From assembly GCA_963844885.1 (NCBI GenBank), contig CAWJQA010000007.1, positions 248,001-312,000 on the forward strand: a stretch of DNA of 64,000 nt. The letters run 5' to 3'. This DNA is from DATMER01 sp963844885 (GTDB lineage: Bacteria > Acidobacteriota > Thermoanaerobaculia > Multivoradales > UBA5704). This document shows positions 57,766-64,000 of this stretch, in pieces. Every line of letters starts with the position of its first letter. The stretch's first letter is position 1. Made by a program: the position numbers and the translations under genes. The notes below the pieces were generated by a model. The model did not search any database, was not told the origin of the DNA, and saw only the letters and a program-made list of their open reading frames with translations.

Positions 57766-58657
57766 ATGGCCATCGACTCATACCGTTTCCTCGACTTTGC
57801 CACGCGCCAGGTGATGAAGGCTTGGGCGCGCGCGGCAGGAGCCCGGCGTGATTCCCTTCACGCCGCTCGCAAAGCCGCTGCGCGAATGCACTGTGGCGCT
57901 CGTTTCGACTGCCGGCGTGGCGCGCAACGGCGACACTCCTTTCGACCAGGACGGCGAGCGGCGGAACCCCTGGTGGGGCGACCCCAGCTTCCGCTCGATT
58001 CCCCTCGGCACGACGGAGAAGGAGGTCGAGCTGTACCATCTCCACATCGACCCGCGCTTCGGCGAGGCCGACCTCGACGTGGTACTGCCGATGCGCCGGT
58101 TGGGCGAGCTTGCCGAAGAGGGCGTCGTCGGCCGGCCCGCGCCTACGCACTACTCCATGATGGGCTACATCCTCGAACCGGAGGAGCTGCTCGAGAAGAC
58201 GGCTCCGGCCATCGCCGAGCACATGCGCGCCGAGCGGGTTGACGCGGCGGCGCTGGTGCCCGTCTGACCGTTCTGCTGCCGGTCCGTGGGACTGGTACAG
58301 CGGGCTCTTGAGGCGAGCGGCATTTCGACGGTGGCGCTCTCGTGGATTCCCGAGTTGACCCGCGCCGTCGGCGTGCCCCGGCTCGCGGGCATCAGCTACC
58401 CCATGAGCCGGCCTCTCGGCAGGCCGCACGACGCCGAAGGCCAGCGCGCCGTGCTGCGCGCGACGCTGGAGTTGCTCGCGACCGCGCCCGGACCCGACAG
58501 CTATGTCGAGCTGCCCTTCGAGTGGCCGGAGTCGCCGGCCCAGGCTCGCAACGCCTCCAAGGACCTCGCGCCGGCACCCATCGTCGAGCTGCTGCGGAAG
58601 AAACCGTGGCTGGTGGCCAGACTCTACAGTGGCCAGGTGCCGCATGGTGAAGGCTGA
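57766..58657 (+). CDS. Probable selenoprotein B-like protein (glycine/sarcosine/betaine/proline reductase family), in-frame UGA
   Basis: Reconstructed from three open stretches. ATG 57766 gives MAIDSYRFLDFATRQVMKAW; one base too many in a GCGCGCGCGG run near 57827 shifts the frame, after which QEPGVIPFTPLAKPLRECTV, FDQDGERRNPWWGDPSF, TTEKEVELYHLHIDPRFGEA and APTHYSMMGYILEPEELLEK follow. At 58265-58267 a TGA stands in frame in AALVPV-TGA-PFCCRSVGLV, and the family sequence continues without shift to 58657 (LVQRALEASGISTVALSWIP, ISYPMSRPLGRPHD). Known relatives have Sec or Cys here (VPVUPVC), making a U-x-x-C redox motif. About 296 aa. The frameshift may be sequencing error; the UGA looks like selenocysteine. 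Confidence 0.72.
58275..58301 (+). promoter_or_regulatory. SECIS-like hairpin 3' of the UGA codon
   Basis: GCTG (58275-58278) + CCGGTCC (58279-58285), loop GTG, GGACTGG (58289-58295), bulge TA, CAGC (58298-58301): 11 base pairs with one G-U. The loop lies about 20 bases after the TGA, inside the range of bacterial SECIS elements. It is within coding sequence, as bacterial SECIS are. Confidence 0.5.
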
Positions 58658-58680
58658 TTTGTGCGAGCCTCTTGGCCTCC

Positions 58681-58765
58681 GGTCACTCTGAAGACGAGAT
58701 CTTGAGAGCCTACCCTTATCTCGAAGAGAGATGATATTCGCGCCGCCCTCAGCTATGCCACTTAG
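58681..58765 (+). pseudogene. C-terminal scrap of a DUF433 antitoxin-like gene
   Basis: Upstream-open frame LLASGHSEDEILRAYPYLEE, then a frame slip, then DDIRAALSYAT and a stop at 58763-58765. DUF433 proteins end with this SEEEI...YP-L...DIRAAL-YA pattern. No start or N-terminal half is present. Confidence 0.55.
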
Positions 58766-58799
58766 TACTTGAGCAGCAGACACTTTCCGGGTGCCACAA

Positions 58800-59354
58800 A
58801 TGACTACATTCGTAGCCCTTCTGCGCGGTGTCAATGTTGGTAAGGCCAAGCGTGTTCCGATGGCGGGTCTGCGCGCGCTGCTTTCCGCCCTGGGCTACAC
58901 GGACGTGGCTACTCTGCTCAACAGCGGTAACGCCGTCTTCCGAGCGCCAAGAGGAACGCCCGCGAAGCACTCGACGGACATTGCTGCTGCGATCTCCGCC
59001 CAGCTCAAGGTTGAGGTGCCGGTCATCGTCAAGTCGGCGAGCGACCTGGCGGCCGTCATCTCCGAGAATCCAATTAAGATGGGGGTGGACGATCATTCAC
59101 GCCTTCTGGTCGCATTCGTTCAAGACACAAAGGAGCTTTCGAGCCTTGCGGCCATTGAGCCTCTCGTAGTGCCTCCCGAGCAGTTCGCTGTCGGCAAGAA
59201 TGCCGCGTACTTTTTCTTCGCTACGGGCATCTTGAAAAGCAAGGCCGGGGAGGCTCTCCTTGGCAGGGTGGGAAGGTCGGCCACAACGAGAAATTGGGCA
59301 ACCGTCCTCAAACTGCAGGAACTGGTTCGAAAGGTCGAGCAGCCAGAGGAATAG
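58800..59354 (+). CDS. DUF1697 family protein
   Basis: A 184-aa cytoplasmic protein with the DUF1697 signatures FVALLRGVNVGKAKRVPMAG, LRALLSALGYTDVATLLNSG NAVF, the middle VIVKSASDLAAVISENP and the ending RNWATVLKLQELV. Length is normal. Function of the family is unknown. ATG 58800 is preferred over GTG 58791. It converges with the sugar dehydrogenase gene. Confidence 0.92.
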   Translation: MTTFVALLRGVNVGKAKRVPMAGLRALLSALGYTDVATLLNSGNAVFRAPRGTPAKHSTDIAAAISAQLKVEVPVIVKSASDLAAVISENPIKMGVDDHSRLLVAFVQDTKELSSLAAIEPLVVPPEQFAVGKNAAYFFFATGILKSKAGEALLGRVGRSATTRNWATVLKLQELVRKVEQPEE

Positions 59355-59362
59355 CCTTGAGC

Positions 59363-61684
59363 TCAAGGCGTGAGCTGAGATTCCGGCACGACCTGTCTCT
59401 TGATCCCCGGCGCCTGCCACAGTAGCGTCACCTGGGCCGAGCCTTTGTTCTCGTAATACTCCAACCGCAGGTCGTACCTCTTACCAGCCTCCAGGACGAT
59501 CCTTCCCCGGCTCGCGGCGCTCCAGGCGTCAACCACGAGCTTGCCGTTCAGCCAGAGACGGGCTCCGTTGTCGGCCCGGAGAAGAAAAATGTGAGGACCG
59601 TTCACCTTGGCTTCCAACTTGCCGGTCCAGCGGACGCTGAAGGTGTCCGGCGCCACGCCGGGCGCGGGTGAGCCTTGCTTCCAATCGAAATCGATTCGCG
59701 GATCGACCCGCGTGAGCACAGGCCGGGTGAAATTCTGGTCGTCGAAGTAGGTGGCGAGCAGGCCGTGGGTGGCCTGGGATCTTGCCTGGAAGCGCGCTGT
59801 GTAGGTCGTGTCGGCTGCCGGGGTGGGGAAATTGTGGGTGGCTGCGGAGCCGTCCGACCAGGAGACGAAGTCGTAGGTCACGCCTCCCACCGTTTGAGGC
59901 GAGACGGCCGAGACCGATCGGAGGATTCCCACGACTCCCGGTTCCGTGAAGGGCGCCGTTCTCGGCGCGCCGTCCAGATCGATCCGCAATCCGTTCGGAT
60001 CGGTCTGAAAGGTCATGCGGGAGGTCTTCGGCCGTACGTCCACGAAAGTCGTGCCGGTCAGGCCGGCCGAATCTTTCACCGTCAGGTGGATGCGGAACCA
60101 GACCTCCGTCGAGGTCTCGCCGAGGGTCGGAATCGTAAAGGAGCCGCCGGCGGCTCCCGGTGTGTCCGGAAGGAACGGGTGGAGGTGGTCCAGGTGATGG
60201 AAATCCACCCTCCAGGTGAATGCGGACGGCGGCAGGGCGCCGTCTTCCGGGTCCGTACCTTCACCCGCGAACGTGATGAGCTGTCCTCCTTCATAAAGAA
60301 GGCCATCCGCTGGAGCGGTGATCCGGGCCTGGGGCAACTGATCGTCGATCACCGTCAGCACCGCGGCGTCACTGGTGGCGGTGCCGTTGCCGTTGGAAAT
60401 CATCACGTCGAAAGCGGCGCCGTTGTCGGACAGCTCGGCTTTCGCAAGTGTGTAAACCGCGCCGGTGGCGCCGTCCAGGGGAGAGCCGTTGCGCCGCCAC
60501 TGATAGTGGAGCGGCGGAGCGCCGGTGGCTTTCACCTCGAAGGCCGCGGGCGTGCCCACGGCCACGGTCACATTCTGAGGCTGCGCGGTGATCCGGGGTG
60601 CCGGGCTTCCCGTGTAGCCGATGCGATTGACCGTGCCTTCTTCGTACGCGAGGTAATAGAGAAAGCCGTCGTTTCCCACCTGGAGACCGATCGGACCGCC
60701 GATTCCGGCCGCGAAGGCGGTGGCCGCTTTGGTGACGGGATCGAAGCGGCGGATCCAGCCGCTGCAGAAATCCGAGAAAAAATAGGTCCCGAGATAGGAA
60801 GCGGGGAGTTGGGGCTCGTCCGGGTTGTAAAACGCGCCGCCCATAATGGCGCAGCCGGTCTCCGGCGTCGGACCGTGCCGGTAGGCGTAGAGCGGCGCCT
60901 GGAAGCGCGGATCGGTCGTGGGGCCTTCGGTGATCGGCCAGCCGTAGTTGGCGCCGGCGATCCCGTCGTTGATCTCCTCCCAGGTCTTGTTGCCCACGTC
61001 GTTGATGAACATCCGGCCGGTCCCGGACTGGAAGGCGAAAGAGAAAGGATTGCGCAGACCCATCGCCCAGATGGCCCGGGCGACTCCCGAGGTCCGGTCA
61101 TAGAAAGGGTTGTCCGTCGGGATCGTGCCGTCCTTCGCGATGCGCAGAATCTTTCCCAAGGGGTTTTCGAGGCTCTGGGCGTTCTCGGGGACCGCGTTCT
61201 CGCCGACGGCGATGTAGAGGTAGCCGTCCGGGCCGAAATGCATCGTGCCGCTGTTGTGGATCGGCTTGGCGAGCTGGGGGAGGTCGAGGATCGCGACCTC
61301 GCTCCCTTTGACCGCTTTGTCACCCTGGGCGGTGAAGCGGCTCACCCGGTTGTGGACCACCGGCCCGGTGGCCGTGTAGTAGAGATAGACGTGCGGCGTC
61401 CGCGGAAAATCGGGATCGACCGTGACGCCGACCAGGCCGCGCTCGCCCTCGGTGAACACCGGGATGGTGACGAAAGGCTCCGGCAGCAGATGGCCGTCCT
61501 TGACGACCCGCAGGGCGCCGGTCTGCTCGCAGACGAAGATCCGGCCGTCGGGAGCCAGGGCCATGGCCGTGGGGCGGACGATGCCGTGGGCGAGCTGCGT
61601 TTCGGTGAAGCCGGTCGGCAGCGTGGCGGCAAGCCCAGGCAGGGCCTGGGCGAACAGCGCGAGGAGGATGAGCTTCCGGAGCAT
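59363..61684 (-). CDS. Secreted PQQ-type sugar dehydrogenase with Ig-like and PA14 domains
   Basis: A 773-aa exported protein. Signal peptide LILLALFAQALPGLAA. Residues 25-360 are a glucose/sorbosone dehydrogenase six-bladed propeller (GIVRPTAMALAPDGRIFVCE, LVGVTVDPDFPRTPHVYLYY, HNSGTMHFGPDGYLYIAVGE, WAMGLRNPFSFAFQSGTGRM, INDVGNKTWEEINDGIAGAN, YGWPITEGPTT, GAFYNPDEPQLP). About 365-450 is an Ig-like domain (ITAQPQNVTVAVGTPAAFEV), 455-560 a PKD-like stretch, and the C-terminal 150 residues a PA14 domain (ATYFDDQNFTRPVLTRVDP, HIFLLRADNGARLWLNGKLV). Likely periplasmic or surface sugar oxidation or binding. Confidence 0.93.
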   Translation of the reverse strand: MLRKLILLALFAQALPGLAATLPTGFTETQLAHGIVRPTAMALAPDGRIFVCEQTGALRVVKDGHLLPEPFVTIPVFTEGERGLVGVTVDPDFPRTPHVYLYYTATGPVVHNRVSRFTAQGDKAVKGSEVAILDLPQLAKPIHNSGTMHFGPDGYLYIAVGENAVPENAQSLENPLGKILRIAKDGTIPTDNPFYDRTSGVARAIWAMGLRNPFSFAFQSGTGRMFINDVGNKTWEEINDGIAGANYGWPITEGPTTDPRFQAPLYAYRHGPTPETGCAIMGGAFYNPDEPQLPASYLGTYFFSDFCSGWIRRFDPVTKAATAFAAGIGGPIGLQVGNDGFLYYLAYEEGTVNRIGYTGSPAPRITAQPQNVTVAVGTPAAFEVKATGAPPLHYQWRRNGSPLDGATGAVYTLAKAELSDNGAAFDVMISNGNGTATSDAAVLTVIDDQLPQARITAPADGLLYEGGQLITFAGEGTDPEDGALPPSAFTWRVDFHHLDHLHPFLPDTPGAAGGSFTIPTLGETSTEVWFRIHLTVKDSAGLTGTTFVDVRPKTSRMTFQTDPNGLRIDLDGAPRTAPFTEPGVVGILRSVSAVSPQTVGGVTYDFVSWSDGSAATHNFPTPAADTTYTARFQARSQATHGLLATYFDDQNFTRPVLTRVDPRIDFDWKQGSPAPGVAPDTFSVRWTGKLEAKVNGPHIFLLRADNGARLWLNGKLVVDAWSAASRGRIVLEAGKRYDLRLEYYENKGSAQVTLLWQAPGIKRQVVPESQLTP

Positions 61685-61710
61685 TCCGAAAGACTAGCAG
61701 AGGGCTTAGA

Positions 61711-63817
61711 ATGCCCGCCATGACCGAGACCCTCACCCCCGCGTCCTCGATTTTGCCGGACTCCTCGCTCCAGGTGCTGCCAGCGCCTGCCCGCTCGACT
61801 GCCCCGACGCCTGCAGCCTCGACGTCACGGTCGAAGACGGCCGCGTCGTCGAAGATCGACGGCACGCCGGCGCAACCCGGTCACCGCCGGCTTCATCTGC
61901 GCGAAGGTGCGCCGGTTCGCCGAGCGGCTGTACGGCGAGCGGCCGCCTGCTCCACCCGGCGGTGCGCGACGGGCGCGAAGGGCGAGGGGCTGTTCGAGCC
62001 GCGTCTCCTGGGACGAGGCGCTCGACCTCGTGGCGCGAGCGGCTGCTCGAGGCGCGCGACCGCAGCGGCGGCGAGGCGATCCTGCCCTTCTACTACGGCG
62101 GATCGAACGGGCTGCTGACCCAGGACACCACCGACGCCCGCCTCTTCCGCCGCCTCGGCGCCGTCGCGCCTGGCGCGCACGCGTCTGCGCCGCGCCCACC
62201 GGCGCCGCGCAGCCATGGGCTCTACGGCAAGATGCCGGGCGTCGCGCTACGCCGGACTACGTCCACGGCGCAGCTGATCGTGGTCTGGGGGGTCAACCCG
62301 GCGGCGTCGGGCATTCACCTCGTGCCCGACCTCAAGCGAGGCCCAGCGAGGCCGGCGCGCACGCTGGTCGTCGATCGACCCGCGCCGCGACCCCGCTCGC
62401 GCGACCAGGCCGACCTGCCATCTGCGCGGTCCGCCCCGGCACCGACCTGCCGGTCGCGCTGGCGATGCACCGCTTCCTGTTCGAGAACGGCCAGCGCCGA
62501 CGCGACGTTCCTCGAACGCGCACGCGACGGGCGCCGACGAGCTCCGCGCGCCGGCGCCGCCGCTGGACGTTCGAGCGGGCGGCGGCGGTCGCCGGCGTCG
62601 CCGGCGGCGGACCTCGAGCGCCTGGCCGAGCTGTACGCGCGAGCCGTCGCCGGCGCGTCGATCCGCTGCGGCTGGGGGCTCGAGCGCAACCGCAACGGCG
62701 GCATCGGCGGTGGCGGCGGTGCTCGCGCTGCCGGCCGTGGCCGGCAAGTTCGGCGTCCGCGGCGGCGGCTACACGCATGAGCAACTCGGCGGCCTGCGGC
62801 CTGACCGCCCGGCCTGCGATCGACACGCCCGAGCCGGCCGACGCGCGTCGTCAACATGAACCACCTCGGCGCGGCGCTGCACCGAGGACCCGGATCCGCC
62901 GGTCGACCTGCTCTTCGTCTACAACTGCAACCCGCTGGCGACGGTGCCGGACCAGAAACGCGTCCGGCAGCGGCTGAAGCGCGAGGACTCTTCACGGTCG
63001 TGTTCGAGCAGGTCATGACCGACACGGCGCGCTATGCCGACGTGCGTGCTGCCGGCCACGACGTTCCTCGAGCACCACGAGCATCGCCACGCGGCTACGG
63101 CGCCGATCAGCCTGCAGCTGGCGCGGCCGGTGATTCCGCCGGTGGGGGAGGCGCGCCCGAACTACGAAGTGTTCGCCGAGCTCTGCCGGCGCGGGCCGGG
63201 CGTGGACCGCCCGGCGACGACGAGAGACCGCCGCGCGATCTGCGCGTGGCGGCCGCTGCCGCAGCCCGGCCAGGCGTCGCGGCGGAGCTGGAGCGGGACG
63301 ACGCCGCTTCCGCCGCCTGCGGCCGCGGGCCGGTCCAGTTCGTGGACGTCTTCCCGCCGACACCGGACGCGGAAGGATCGCATCTCTGCCCGGAGACGCT
63401 CGACGGCCGAGGCGCCGGCCGGCCTGTACGGCTAGCAGGCGGATCCCGGCGACGCAGCGTCATCCGCTGGCCCTGATCTCGCCGGCGCAGCGAGACAGAC
63501 GATCAGCTCGACGCTGGGCCAGCTGCTGCAAGAGCGCGGCCCGCTGGAGATCCACCCGGACGACGCCGCGGCCCGCGGCATCGCGAACGGCGACGCAGGT
63601 CCGGGTCTTGAACGACTACGGCGAGGTGCGGGTGCCCGGCGAGTCGACGCCGCGACCTGCGGCCCGGGGTCGGTCGCTGCTGCCGAAGGGCCTCTGGCGC
63701 CACCAGCACCGACAACGGCGCCACCTCGAACGCGCTCTGCCCCCGACACGCTGACCGACCTCGGGTGGCGGCGCCTGCTTCAACGACGCGCGGGTCCAGG
63801 TGGAGAGGGTCCGGTAG
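61711..63817 (+). pseudogene. Molybdopterin oxidoreductase with many frameshifts
   Basis: Reading across frames gives one protein of about 690 aa: a 4Fe-4S motif ACPLDCPDACSLDVTVEDGR (near 61785-61850), GGEAILPFYYGGSNGLLTQD, RLFRRLGA, GLYGKMPGVAL, LIVVWGVNPAASGIHLVPDL, PGTDLPVALAMHRFLFENG, LIRCGWGLERNRNGG-like stretch, VDLLFVYNCNPLATVPDQKR, VVFEQVMTDTARYADV, VPPVGEARPNYEVFAELC-like, QFVDVFP, and a molydopterin-dinucleotide domain (LEIHPDDAAARGIANGDA, LNDYGEVRVP). It belongs to the formate dehydrogenase/DMSO reductase superfamily. Frame changes occur every 60-150 bases across the gene, so sequencing error is more likely than natural decay. Confidence 0.8.
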
Positions 63818-63850
63818 TTATACGCCCGAAAGCAAAACTGGCGTATAACT
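63816..63850. terminator. Perfect 11-bp inverted repeat
   Basis: AGTTATACGCC (63816-63826), 13-base loop, GGCGTATAACT (63840-63850). It overlaps the stop of the oxidoreductase and precedes rarA by 24 bases. AT-rich stem ends and position fit a terminator; it could also be the trace of a small mobile element. Confidence 0.55.
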
Positions 63851-63874
63851 AGGTCGCGCCAGTAACTCCCCACC

Positions 63875-64000
63875 ATGCCGCGCACCCTTTTCGACGACCA
63901 GCAGCACGAGCCCGGACCTTCGCGGCGGGAGGATGCCTCGTCTCCAGGCGCGCCCGACCCGCTCGCCGAGCGGATGCGCCCGCGGTCGCTCGCCGAGGTC
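63875..64000 (+). CDS. rarA: RarA-like replication-associated recombination ATPase (3' end outside window)
   Basis: ATG 63875 begins PRTLFDDQQHEP and runs to the window edge with DPLAERMRPRSLAEV, matching the start of RarA/MgsA proteins (DLF..., PLAERMRPRSLDEVVGQ). RarA is an AAA+ ATPase that acts at stalled replication forks. Only the first 42 codons are visible, and the ATPase motifs lie beyond the edge. Confidence 0.75.
   Translation, partial: MPRTLFDDQQHEPGPSRREDASSPGAPDPLAERMRPRSLAEV

Noticed and set aside
63816..63850. Inverted repeat tested as an integron attC site
   Set aside because: The cores do not match RYYYAAC/GTTRRRY and the loop is too short; a terminator is simpler.

Overview
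The window is GC-rich bacterial chromosomal DNA. The gene content (DUF5916 outer-membrane-type protein, NHL/RHS proteins, secreted M36 and M61 peptidases, Rpn-type nuclease, abundant REP palindromes, an alphaproteobacterial-style HisRS) fits an uncultured Acidobacteriota, possibly near Thermoanaerobaculia. That assignment is inference; no rRNA gene is present.

Layout: 0-5 kb holds a VapBC module, a truncated M23 peptidase, two HTH regulators and a small secreted protein. 5.3-12.6 kb is one large NHL/RHS polymorphic-toxin gene cut by an in-frame TGA. 12.6-19.7 kb is an array of displaced RHS C-terminal ends, each followed by a small membrane protein that is a candidate immunity gene, with several decayed modules between them. 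20-24.5 kb carries a DUF5916 protein, a SprT-like protein and an MBL-fold hydrolase. 24.6-29.3 kb is a mobile/accessory patch: broken VapBC, Rpn nuclease, frameshifted lipoprotein and an IS3-type element among REP palindromes.

29.4-42.1 kb is mostly housekeeping and secondary metabolism: SRPBCC/DUF1499, a PLP decarboxylase, a coupled MbtH-thioesterase II-phosphopantetheinyl transferase set (no NRPS visible), an M61 peptidase, ETF-QO divergent from EgtD, then tRNA-His with its own promoter, hisS and an overlapping histidine ammonia-lyase-like gene. 42.1-45.3 kb is accessory: a PD-(D/E)XK-like protein, a broken BrnT/BrnA pair, a membrane protein, and a Cys/His-rich peptide. 45.5-53.7 kb has a RiPP-type radical SAM enzyme (PqqD-like region plus C-terminal cysteines), a VWA protein, a secreted M36-like protease, an ene-reductase and carbamate kinase. 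53.7-57.5 kb is a graveyard of REP arrays, Uma2/Rpn/RAYT remnants and two low-GC membrane genes that resemble integron cassettes. 57.7-64 kb holds a probable selenoprotein of the glycine/proline reductase B family, DUF1697, a PQQ-type sugar dehydrogenase, a heavily frameshifted molybdopterin oxidoreductase and the start of rarA.

The strongest leads are: (1) the RHS orphan-tip/immunity array; (2) the radical SAM gene with a divergent Cys-rich peptide; (3) an in-frame UGA in a U-x-x-C motif followed by a strong hairpin; (4) tRNA-His with A73 next to an alpha-type HisRS; (5) a family of tiny secreted proteins ending in CG(I/L)DPxGxC. Several genes carry single-base frameshifts, and the 61.7-63.8 kb gene has many, so some breaks may be sequencing error rather than biology.
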